Shown here one piece after another: positions 23,146 through 39,340 of a stretch of DNA of 64,000 bases (position 1 is the first letter of the stretch; the number at the start of each line of letters is the position of its first letter). The DNA is taken from NCBI GenBank assembly GCA_004369045.1, contig ML213513.1, positions 908,968-972,967 on the forward strand. Direction: 5' to 3'. This DNA is from Heliocybe sulcata. Lineage: Eukaryota > Basidiomycota > Agaricomycetes > Gloeophyllales > Gloeophyllaceae. The notes beneath the pieces are model-generated. The model was given only the letters and a program-made list of their open reading frames with translations. It had not been told where the DNA came from and did not search any database. Made by a program: the position numbers and the translations under genes.

Positions 23146-24620
23146 TCACTTCTCGCGGATACACCCTCCGGGGAGGAGGAACCGGAATTTATCGCTGTTT
23201 TGTAGGACGTGTAAAGGGATGTGCAGGGCAGAGGGTGATCTGTCAAATGCATGAGTATCCGGAAGTTACTTTTGCGAGCAGAAACTTACGGGTCTTTATG
23301 TAGTAGGTCAAAGAGGTCTTTGTACTGGAAGGAAGACCGATTGGTGTTAGCTTCCCTTTGGTGGAAAATTAGAATAAGGTAGCATACTCGATAGGCTTCT
23401 GGTAACATCCCGAATATGTCGTCCCCTGAACAGACGACCTCTTGTATCCAGTCGGGCTCCAGTAGTGATCCATCTGTTACCCTATCCGCATGCGAATAAC
23501 CTAGTGGCGAACACACTCACTGGAGCGGATTGAGACCTCCGAAGGTGTACTCACCTTTCATCTTCGTAATAAATTCGTCGATATATCTGAAGCAGAACGT
23601 ACAATGCCACCCGGAATCTGCCAGCATATGGTCCGCAACCTGCGAGTGTCCATAGCCAATCCCTTCGCCCTTGCTCCACAGATGCACCTGTGCCCTCCAG
23701 CTCCCCTTACCCGCCGGCCACTCGAAAGAATACAAGTACTCCGACATCTGCAGGTGGAGGGGAGACGGTGCAGCGCAGTGCTGCAACAGCTTGATAGTAT
23801 GTGCCGACGGTATCTCGTCCACGTCAGAGTAAATCACCAGCACTGGACCGTCGGGGTTCGGCTGCTCCCTCAACAACGCATCCATGTGCCGCCTCTGCTC
23901 GATCTCATTCATAAACGGACTCTCTGACGCTTCCAGTTGTCGGCCGTGGAACATCGAATACACGATCTTCCCCTCAAACCGCGCGAACCGCCCGCGGTTC
24001 TCCTGGAACGCGAGGCGCTTCGGCAGGCCCGTGAACGTCAGGTTGCTCTCCACGACGAAAAACTTGGACACGACAGGTCCCAACTCGTGCATGCGCACCT
24101 CGAGCAAGTCGAGCTCGGTGCTCACGAGGATGGCGTCCCACACCTCCACGGGATGGTCGCGGGTTTGCCACCCATGCAGCGAGCACAGATGTTGGTCAAA
24201 TGCAATGCCTTCCGCATAGTAATGTGGGAGAATCCTACGAGGACCAATAGGCGTGTCCCATAGCGGTCGTGTCGAGTAAGACAGGAAATTCCGGATGCGC
24301 AGGCTAAATATATGAATAAGCTCCGTATACGTATACGTGTCGGAAACGGCCGATTATATCTCTACTCACTTGTTCTTCAACGAAAATCCGAGGAACACGA
24401 GGAGCAGAACAAGCAAAAGAATGAAAAGGAAGCCGTTGGCGGATATGCATGGCCAGCGCAAACTCAAGAGTACATGACAGTTGTGCACAAGATGGCTTGG
24501 GCGCCTATGGTTCTGAATCGTCAGAGGAACGTGCATGCTCAGCGCTGTCCCGAAGATGAAATGACTTCTCGGGAACTTGGCAATCCCCGGTTGAGGAATA
24601 TATTGTGGCTGTGGCTCCAT
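23146..24620 (-). CDS. GT17 family glycosyltransferase (beta-1,4-mannosyl-glycoprotein GlcNAc-transferase-like)
   Basis: Type II Golgi membrane enzyme of CAZy family GT17 (MGAT3-like in animals; the acceptor in fungi is unclear). Five exons (24620-24370, 24303-23521, 23481-23388, 23324-23290, 23239-23146) join to 419 codons. A hydrophobic anchor, [18 protein letters not shown], is followed by the luminal domain: [78 protein letters not shown] (the DxD-like SDVDE site), [26 protein letters not shown] and the family end [12 protein letters not shown]. Exon 4 is only 35 nt. ATG 24620 gives a cytosolic tail of about 60 residues; an in-frame ATG further in would shorten it, so the exact start is uncertain. 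Confidence 0.88.
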
Positions 24621-24869
24621 CAAGCGCCCGTGATCGTGCCCGACTACCTTCGGGAATTGCCCGTCCAATCAAGGTACGTCGGAGTAACGGCTTTGCCCCA
24701 GTTCTCGCACCGAATATTTTCACATAAATCAATCCATTGTTTACAAGCTGCGCATACGACCGTGGATACAGAGACACTAGTATGTAGTAAGCGGCTACGC
24801 CGGCGTAGAATGCTACATCTAAGACTGTATCAATGCGCTCGATATCACCAACACCTTAGGCAGGGACAA

Positions 24870-25485
24870 CTATGAACACTGGTTAGCACGTCCGAAATCA
24901 GTCGAAGACCAAATATCCCTACTGCGGAGGCTGTAGTTGGGGCCATCGTTGTTGTCCTCGAAGTTGGCCTGGCAGCGAACCTGCCCAGAGGACGGGCAGG
25001 TAAAAGCCAAGCTGTTGGTGTGGCTCCCCTTAGCATACTGGGTGGTGTCATTGGGATCCTGCGCATCCGGTGAGGAGAAATACAAGAAACTGATGGAAAA
25101 TTTCGCTTACGTCCACCTCCAGGGAACCAATCTTGCCGGTCAAACCCGGCTCGCAGCCAGAAGCATCCATGGCCTGGCAGTCGCTGGAAGTACCCGATGA
25201 GCGCCCATATGGGGCGACGAAAATGTCAGAGAAGAGCACGTACTACTGCTGTCCACTGGTGCAAGAGGCAGTGATATACCTATAGGAAGGTAAGCGTCAG
25301 ATATTAGGCTTTTGCGGACATGATAGAAAGGCAAGATACCATTCAAAGTGTCCAGTGCCAAAAGGACCGCTCGAGCCGCACCCAGCGCGAGCTTCGACCG
25401 AGCGGGCCGCAACGGGCGCGGGAGATGGAGCGGCCTGCACTCCGACAGCGGCGACAACGAAAGCGGCGAGGATGCTGAACTGCAT
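24870..25485 (-). CDS. small secreted cysteine-rich protein
   Basis: Four exons (25485-25340, 25279-25247, 25183-25111, 25058-24870) join to exactly 147 codons. The N-terminus MQFSILAAFVVAAVGVQAAP is a clear signal peptide with likely cleavage after VQA, followed by a Pro/Ala stretch. The mature part has seven Cys (AGCGSS, ASCTSG, SDCQ, SGCEPG, FTCPSS, VRCQANF, NQCS) and an acidic, Asn-rich segment (FEDNNDGPNYSLRS). I recognise no known domain. Size and Cys content put it among basidiomycete small secreted proteins, some of which act as effectors or surface proteins; no function is claimed. A TATA box lies about 85 bp upstream of the ATG. Confidence 0.78.
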
Positions 25486-25568
25486 GGTTATGTTATCGAG
25501 AAAGCTCTTGAGACTTGTCGTAAAAGTTTGCTTGTTTGGATAGATAGTGGGAGATACCATAGGGCCCC

Positions 25569-25574
25569 TTTATA
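25569..25574 (-). promoter_or_regulatory. TATA box of the small secreted protein gene
   Basis: The minus strand reads GGTATAAAGGGG about 85 bp upstream of ATG 25485, a normal TATA position for a filamentous-fungal gene. It is inferred from sequence only. Confidence 0.5.
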
Positions 25575-27440
25575 CCTGTGGTGAGCTCTGAGAATGACTG
25601 CGAGCTGGGCAGCGACTGTGTCGAGAACACTCACTTGACCTGCGTTCTCCGATGTGGTCATGGGGCCGAACATGGTCACATAGCCACCACGTAGAACACT
25701 GGAGCATCTTGTCGGTGGCGAACACAGCAAAAGGAGGGATCCATAGCCTTCCGCGCATGGTTGCGGGGGACACCCGCCTTATGCACTGCGAACTGTCATC
25801 TTGGTACGCTGGATCAATAGGGTACAAAACATCCATTCATCTTCGGATGGAAGACTTTGTGTTTGAGACTTGGACCGAACTACCGCGACTCGATATTGAA
25901 CAGCCGATGGCAGATGCTCATCCAGTTCTGTAGGTCCTCCTCATACGAACACACCCGATATAGCATACTGGCGAGGCCGTCCCCAGGTAGAACGCAGGAC
26001 CGGTCGAGTCGGATCAACTGCTATGCATTGCAACGCAATAAACATACATCCATTGGGGGTCTGCTACGCAGAGAACCACATCTCTGCGGTCTGCGTCTGT
26101 CAACCATCCCTGTACGACCCTCATAACAAGGGTTCTCGATGCTAACAACCAATCACTGTCATTGGTAGGCGTCAATCACACATGATACCATCCCCCCGAG
26201 ACGAATCAGATAAATGGGGCTTACATACGAAACCAAGCACCGTGCAATAGCCGCCACCTGAACCTGTACGGACGCCACGACCTCCGAAGTCTCGCGCGCA
26301 TAGGTCCAGAGGAATAGAACTCATATGCGAGACCAAGCGCTCAGCATGTACGAACGCCACGACCTCCGAATCTCGCGGACAGCGCGCCATCGCATCACCA
26401 TACAAACCTCCCGCCTTGAGTGAATCGGGCGCACTAGCTGCCACGAAACCAAACCTCATAGGCGTAGAGCTTACCTGCGAGACCGAAACGTACGCCACGA
26501 CCTCCGAATCTCGCGGACAGCGCGCCATCGCATCACCATACAACCCTCCGCCTAAAGCGAACCAGGGCGCGATTGCAGGTATTCAAAGATTCACCAACGC
26601 AAGAGTAAACGAGAACCAGCTCCGCTGTCATCGTTCCAGATCACGAAAGCTGATTATATACGTCCTGTCCGAACCCGCCTCATGACCGTCGAAGGAGGAG
26701 GAAAAGGAAAAGCACGAGTGGACGCAAACAGAGAGCGATCGCGAACGGAGGTATGAAGGAACACGTGAGTCGATACAGCCGCGTCCGCCACAATTGGGTG
26801 GCGACCAATCGCAAGCCGCGACCGGGACTCGCGTCGCGTCGGACAAACAGCGCATGCTAGACGACACACAAAAGAGGTGTGTGCATTGAATGCGACGACC
26901 CCGAGTCCACTCAGAAAGCAAGCGAGCGAGAAGGCAACCTCGCCCTCCCAGCTGCTAGCGCTCATTATACATTCCTCGCAACTAGCAGCTAGCTGAAGGT
27001 TATTCCAGTAGCAAACCCTTCCTCGCCGCGAAGCACACGCACCCCCTCCCGCGACCATTTTAGCCTTTACCCGCCCAGTCTTCCATCCCAAACACCGCGT
27101 AACCCCTAGCTTCCTACCACCTAATCCCCAGTGCGAACTTGACTCCCATGGTCCTTCCCGTGTCTCTCTATTTCCCCGACGCACCTCCCCCGGATCATAC
27201 CTCCTCCCACGAGCGCCCTTTTATCGACGTATTTATACCCGTGTCCTGGCGCGCCTGCGATGCTCCGTGTCTACCACTGCCCTGGCTTGTTCGAGAACCG
27301 TATTTCGGGGTTATCGGCCACAGCAGCGCGAAGACCTTCCGCTGCCACAGTTGCACGCAGTGCGCTCCCTAGTTGCATAAACCCAACAATCCAACCCTTA
27401 CATTTCATTATACACGTCTAAGTCATCACAGTCATCACAT
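25575..27440. other. intergenic region containing a tandem repeat
   Basis: About 1.9 kb without a supported gene. Apart from the repeat at 26225-26560 I see only unlinked short frames. The segment 26560-27300 has a mixed GC-rich, CpG-containing character but no coding signal. Confidence 0.4.
26225..26560. repeat. degenerate tandem repeat, period about 138 bp
   Basis: A core beginning CGCCACGACCTCCGAATCTC and running about 60 bp occurs at 26355 and again at 26493 almost unchanged (138 bp apart). A diverged partial copy starts at 26273. Copies are linked by CGAGACC-type sequence. One minus frame stays open through both copies (repeat peptide YGDAMARCPRDSEVVA), but it has no start or domain, so I treat this as a non-coding repeat. 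Confidence 0.7.
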
Positions 27441-28311
27441 TCAAAGTCGCCCTCCCTCCACGCCCATCTCCACAACCCCCAACTCCAGCACAGGCACCTC
27501 CACCTCCCCAACCACCTCCTCCATCTCCACATGCACTTTCTCCTTCCCCTTCTCCGACGCAAAGCTCGACGCAGTCGCCGTCGACAACGGACGGCGGTGC
27601 AGCGCGGAATGATTGCGCAGCGCATTGGGCGAGGGCATAGCGATGAGGAACGTCATGCGCACAGGGTCCGCCGTAGCGGATTTGGGGGCAGGTGTCCCAG
27701 GTACTTGAGATGTATATGGCGGCGGAGGGGCGTTCGTGGTCGTCATTTCCACTGTGTGTGGAGTATTTCGACGAGAGGAGCGTAGCCTGCTGAGCAGCGG
27801 TCGACGCTGCTCTACCGGAGCAACAGGCGCGGAGACGGGAGGAGCTGGTGGCGGCGAGTCCTCTGCCGGAGGGTTAACAAGCGCAGCGGATACAGGCTAA
27901 CCAATTCCCAATCAGTTTCAGAAAGAGTAGAGGTATACACGAACATACCATCAACGCTTCCCACTCCCCGGACGCCTTCTCGTCCATACCATATGACGGC
28001 GCCTCATCCGGCAAGACGGTCCACGCCTTGCTCAGATTCGCCTCATACATCACAGGCTTCGGACCCAGCTCCCTCCTTTCCCGCCCGCCCAGTCCCCCAC
28101 GGCCGCCTGGCGGGGGCGGGAACACGCCTGGCACGTACGTCCCATCGAGGATGGCCTGCTGCACGAGGCGGCGGTGGCGCTGGCGGATGATCAGCGACCG
28201 GAACACGATGGCGGCGGATATGGACAGCAGGAGGATGAGGGTGGCTGTAGACGAGACGATAACAGGCGCAGGCGACGCGGTCGTGGGCCCGCCAGAGGAA
28301 GACGCGTCCAT
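27441..28311 (-). CDS. single-pass membrane protein with proline-rich cytosolic tail, unknown function
   Basis: Two exons (28311-27949, 27896-27441) join to 273 codons. A short Ser/Thr/Pro-rich N-terminus (MDASSSGGPTTASPAPV) precedes one transmembrane helix (STATLILLLSISAAIVF), then a basic stop-transfer (RSLIIRQRHRR). The tail carries VQQAILDGTYVPGVFPPPPGG, GPKPVMYEANLS, a PPPY motif (NAPPPPYTS) that could bind WW domains such as those of Rsp5, and an acidic VEMEEVVGEVEVP stretch at the C-terminus. The layout matches a common but uncharacterised basidiomycete membrane-protein type. A TATATA stretch about 85 bp upstream (near 28394) is a plausible core promoter. Confidence 0.75.
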
Positions 28312-29867
28312 AGTGGGAGGTGCAGGGTTGGGGGGTTGGCTTTAGTCTGAGAGGCAGGTAATAGAGGAAGAGAAGGGTGCGTGCCTAGAAAAGTATATAC
28401 TGCGCAGAGAGACGGGAGAATGGTAAGGATTCGTGAGCACAGGACGGAGTAAAAGATGAGACATACGGTACAGACTGGATGAGGAGGATAAGCCCGGGCT
28501 GGAGCTGCTGGAGGAGATGACTGTAGTTGCAGTGGGTGCTGGCCGCTCGGTGGAGGCCATGTTCGCGCAGTTTAAGAGCAGTCGAGAATGAGTGCTGTGG
28601 GTTAAGTGAGCGGGGTGTACCAGGCGAGCGGGACATGGAAGACTGCATGTGGTAACACGCACCTGCTTCGGACACCCGAGGAGTGGAATCGTGTATGAGC
28701 GTGGGCGCGAGAGCAGCGAAAGTCTATAGTACTCCCACCCGCTGTCTTCAGAGCTGAGAATAGTCGCTCTTGATCGCGAGAGACGCAGCGACGGATGATA
28801 AATACTTTGAATTTATCGTTCGGACGGAATGGACGACTACCGGCCCGGGTCCTTCCCCACGTACGAGATGGTCATCAGATCCACGACATGATCGGCCGAT
28901 AATGCTCGAGACGTCATTCCTCTGCACAAGACCATACCATCACTGGTTTACGGTATCAGTGAACCACAGCGAAGAACCTCAATGGAAACGGAGCTTGGGC
29001 TTCTGTAGTAACCCTGAATATCCCAAGTCAAACGACACGGTGGCCTAGGGAACATCATACCATAAGTCGAGACCTTATAAAACATCGAGAGGCGATTAAT
29101 GAAGCCAAAACTTACGCCTATTCAGCGTCGTCTCAGCGTCGTCTCTGGCAGGCTCAGCAGCAATCGGGAAAGAGGGGGGTGGAGGGCGAAAGAAAACCGG
29201 GAGACGCTAGCAGCAGCAACTCTTCTTTATAAAGTGGCATACAAGAGATGTGAAGTAGCTCGATCCCGGAGCTCGAGGAAGGTACGTGAACTACCTAGCT
29301 CCAGAAAGACATGACCAGATAGAGCAAGCCGTATGCCATATTTGGTAAATACTTATCCATGGAATTTGGGACAATGACGTCACACTCTCGAGCTGCTCAA
29401 GACAACCGCGTCGTCTCTCAGAACTCTGCGCCCACGACCATCGCCGAGTAGTCTCCAGGCCAATTGCTTTGTTCTTGCCTTCTTGCCTTCACTGCCCTTC
29501 ACCGCGACGAACATCTGCCTGCATATACGTACTACGACACATCGAGCCTTGGACTCTGGCTAGCAAACCATACGCTAGCTACAGCCGCTCGAAACCACTT
29601 CTTCCCTTCACATACCGACCAATCAAGATTCTCGTCCCGAAGGCAGACCCCCGCACTTCGCTGTCAGACGTCAAAGTGGGGCGTCCGATCGCACTGCCTG
29701 TCACCCGCGTATGGTCGCGTCCCTACCACTTCCAGCCTCTCGACATCGAGCACTCGATCACAGAGGGACATGAGATTGAAACGATTACAGCGTCAATTAG
29801 CTCGGGTATATCATAAAAATACAACAATATTGTCCATCCATTCTTCTCTGATTTCCGGGTATCCCGC
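28312..29867. other. intergenic; one unassigned plus-strand open frame near 29.6 kb
   Basis: The 5' flank of the membrane-protein gene and the 3' flank of the CsbD-like gene. At about 29600-29816 the plus strand has an open frame of coding-like composition (YRPIKILVPKADPRTSLSD ... GHEIETITASISSGIS, stop), but no ATG in frame and no domain I know. It may be the last exon of an unrecognised gene or chance. No transposon ends are seen. Confidence 0.35.
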
Positions 29868-30270
29868 TCACTGACTCTGATTCTGGTCGCTAGCCTGCTC
29901 CTGTTGCTTTTCCTGGTCTGCCTCCTGCTCCTCCTCCAGCCCCGCTCTACACACCCACCCAATCAGCACACACATCCTCCACAAAGACATCCGATGTTAC
30001 TCACGCTTCCTTTTGGCGGCCCTTCTCCTTCAGCTTCTCGTTGCACACCATCGCACCGAGCCCCTTCTCCATCTTCCCGCCGAACCCGCGCTTTGCGCCC
30101 GCACGGTGCGCCTTGTCCGCGGCGTGCTGCCCGCCTTTGTTTGCGGCGCCTTGTGCGGCCTAGAGTACCAGCGTCTCAGCTTTACTGTGTGCGAGGTGTG
30201 CGAGAAGAGTACGTACGCTAACGCCGATGGTAGTGCCGAGACCCGCTGCAGTTGCTGTTGTCGCGGCCAT
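29868..30270 (-). CDS. CsbD-like small stress-type protein with Glu/Gln-rich tail
   Basis: Three exons (30270-30217, 30159-30005, 29946-29868) join to 96 codons. It begins MAATTATAAGLGTTIGVSAAQ, an Ala/Gly-rich start, followed by GGQHAADKAHRAGAKRGFGG, then the segment MVCNEKLKEKGRQKEAGLEE. That segment resembles the repeated NEKLKAKGxxxQxEG unit of CsbD-family stress proteins, with Cys where Gly is usual. The tail is EEEQEADQEKQQEQASDQNQSQ-like, strongly acidic and Gln-rich, and probably disordered or coiled. CsbD proteins are small, hydrophilic and stress-induced; their molecular role is unknown. A TATA box is near 30364. Confidence 0.72.
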
Positions 30271-30363
30271 TGTGTTTAAAATGTAGTTGGGTTGGTTAAG
30301 TAGAGGATGAGTGCGAGGGTAGTGTCGATTTGAGTGAAGCTTTACGACGCGAACATCCTCGAA

Positions 30364-30369
30364 TTTATA
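30364..30369 (-). promoter_or_regulatory. TATA box of the CsbD-like gene
   Basis: The minus strand reads TGTATAAATTC about 95 bp upstream of ATG 30270. The position and sequence fit a TATA box; inferred only. Confidence 0.45.
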
Positions 30370-30589
30370 CAGCGAACGAGGTGGTGCATATCGCTAAGCG
30401 ACCAACCAATGACGCATGCATCAGGAAGGGTGGCGGGACGCCAGTGCTTCTGGTCGCGACTGGGCGGAGTCGCAGGTTTCGTGTGCGTATCTTGTCGGCG
30501 CAAACGCGGGATTACGGTCTGAGCGCTGAGAGAATGGGCGCGGACAGCTCCATCCGCGCGGGGATATGTGGGACGCTGACGTCGAGCGA

Positions 30590-30700
30590 GATTGATCCTG
30601 GAGGGAGTTCAAGTGGTCCATGCAGCAGACATGTACACTGCAAGTCTATCCTTGTCTCGAGCACCTTCAATTAGAAGGGCTCCTGCTCTACGGTATGTAA
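30590..30700 (+). pseudogene. F-box/LRR gene fragment
   Basis: The plus strand reads WREFKWSMQQTCTLQVYPCLEHLQLEGLLLYG over about 100 bp. The stretch LEHLQLEGLLLYG is close to LEYIQLDGVLFYG in the F-box/LRR gene at 19047-20610. A stop lies upstream in frame and no further LRR-like sequence was recognised, so this is probably a scrap of a related gene. Confidence 0.4.
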
Positions 30701-32446
30701 CGACTTTTGCAGTTAGGGAGTACATCAATGAGTAGTTGACGATAGCCGGGACATTGACAGTTTCCTCCGCGTGTTGAGAAACTCACAGCAAGTAACTTCG
30801 CGCAAGTGGAGGCGCGTTTCAAGAGGTCCTCCGAGAACGCGTTGGGGATGGCTGGCTGGAACTCGTGAAGCTCGTATGGCTTTAGCATTTTGACAAGTGT
30901 ATATAGTTATGTCCTGATACGAATCCACTCGCCTCTCTGCCTCGTATTTCAGCAAAAATGGAGCTCAGTCACTAATGTATAATCGTCAAACGTTAGACAC
31001 TCGTACTTGGTCCTGGTAGATTGATCCTAGGAAGTTGGTCGCTGGATTCGGCAAGTGAATGCCTTCGGCGAACAATGCCACTCTCTTCATAGTTCCCGGT
31101 GAACGTGCACAAGATGACTGCAGAAGAGTAAGTTCCAGCTTGTCGTATAGATTCACCATTCACATACCTGCTGTCTCGGCGCGCGGACCCAAGCGCGTCG
31201 TTGTTACAGCTCGAGAGACAGGGCGGAAATCGTCTGTCTCAACTCTCTTCTTCCGGGGGCTAGACTTCCTGCAGAGCTGCTTGTTGAGGTGTGCATGATA
31301 TACATGGATGCTCACGGAGGCGGGAATGGTACCGATACCGCTTTGGCGTCGCGACCATCAGTGGCGACCCTCCTTCCTCCGAGGCCAGCAATGACTCTAG
31401 GTAAAGAAACCAGACGGGCTCCACTTCTTCAGCTACTGGCAGGTGTGTTGGCGGCTCTGGCATCTTGGAACGCGCCAGCTTGGGTATCGAAGCTAGAGAC
31501 GCCGGATCTGTGGAGACGGAGGGATCGGGAGTGTAATCGCCACCATCCCGGGCGGCGTCCTCCCTCCGAGTCTTCGCTGCTTCTTGCTGCTCCGTTCGCT
31601 GTTCACGGCGGTTGTTCCTACCGGCTACATGCACCTTTTCGCCTCCAGCTCGGCGTAACGACTCTCCGAATGATGGGTGTTGTGCTTCTGCCTTTGGGGA
31701 GGCGAGGAACTGTTGTCACCATCCACCGGGTTACCGCAGTCTAAGTAGCCGACCCCAACAAGCGCCGGTAAGATACGAAAGAGAGACCACTGGGCGATCC
31801 ATAGAGTACGCGAGAGACAGTGAGAGTGTCGAAGACTAAGCAGCGATTGAAAGAGTCGAAGAAAGCTGACTTCGAACCCAGCTAGCAGATGACGACGAGA
31901 GAGGGAGCTGACGCGTCGTGCTGAGCTTGAAAAAGAGTGAGAAACAAGCGCCACGCCAATAAATTTAATGTGGCACGCGAGCTCAGCGCTCTCAGCACGT
32001 GTACTTTCTCGCCGCACACGCTCCTTCCCTGTGTCGAGCTTGCTTTGCACTAGCGTCTGGCGGACTAGCGGAAACATTGTGGCCGGAATGATGCGTTGAA
32101 GTAGTACATACGGTAAGTCGAGCTGCAGGCCGGAAGGGGCGGAAATACGGTAAATCGGCAACCTAACGCCTCGCTGTGTCTAAAGCAGCTCGAGATCCAT
32201 AATTAATCGCGCAACTTTCCTTCTGCCACAATTCTGCTTATAGACGGCGCAGCGGCTCCTGTGCCTGGTAAACATCTGAAGGTGAGGAGGTTGGACGCCG
32301 TTCATGGGATACCGGAGGATGTCTTTTCTTAACTCTCCCCACTCGGGTAACTAACGCCGCCGTCCTGATCGTGGAGACGCAATCAATCATTGCAGCTTTC
32401 AAAAGGGCGTATGTCTTCCGGATTGCAGAACCTTTCCCCCAAGACC
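30701..32446. other. intergenic; unassigned minus-strand frames and promoter of ABC copy B
   Basis: The minus strand has an ATG exon-like frame at 30888 (MLKPYELHEFQPAIPNAFSE ... CAKLLA) followed by a good GTGAGT donor, and a longer open frame at 31634-31260 rich in Asp, Pro and Ser (PDPSVSTDPASLASIPKL ... VEPVWFLYLESLLAS). A third frame at 32080-31625 starts MFPLVRQTLVQSKLDTG. I could not link them into one gene or recognise a domain. The last few hundred bases must carry the promoter of ABC copy B. Confidence 0.35.
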
Positions 32447-38686
<6,240 letters not shown>

Positions 38687-39340
38687 TGCACGAAATCACA
38701 CTCTTGGGTTGCACTACCCTTTCATGTATATCTGGGCCGCGTAGGTATACGTAGATAATCAGATGGAGTCGGTGTACATATCTACCTCGCTATCAACATA
38801 TGTATCAGTTGTGTCCTGGGATACCGCTCCTCTGCCACCGCTTCGAACAACCACAGTATAGTATTTCTCCGTTGGCATTATGCGATGTGTATAGAGACCT
38901 CGAACGGTGGCGGATCGCGCACGTGTCTCGGCGCTCTTCCGCGCCACTCGGTGCCATTTGTTGGCAGGTTTCAGATTGACTCAACGCCTGGCTCCGCAGG
39001 AACCTATGGCAAAACACCTTTGAATTTAGGGACCACTGCACGACCATCGTAGTGAGCAAGTACGTTCCATTCTTCGCGTTATGCGCGCCTCCTCAGTTTC
39101 GCGACCCTTGGAGTCTTGGACCTTGGCATTTGATTTCGAATCCAACACGGGGCTATTCTGGTCCGGTGCTCAGGCCCCATGCGAACCCCGTATTAAATAT
39201 TGGCTCAGCAGAAGAGAGAGAATTGTTTTTGTTCGACGCGCATATCTGCTGCTGCTAGACGACGACCGCAAGCAGGGAAGTAGCTTCGAGACTGGTAACC
39301 TCTGCAGATCAGCCACAGCTGTCACCATCGAGAGGCCGCA
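38687..39340. other. intergenic, 3' flank of ABC copy B and P450 promoter
   Basis: About 650 bp between two plus-strand genes. I see no repeat, RNA gene or supported coding frame. The promoter of the P450 must lie here; no clear TATA element stands out. Confidence 0.4.

Noticed and set aside
26172-26543. Repeat-encoded protein on the minus strand
   Set aside because: The open frame follows from the duplicated core; it has no start exon or domain.
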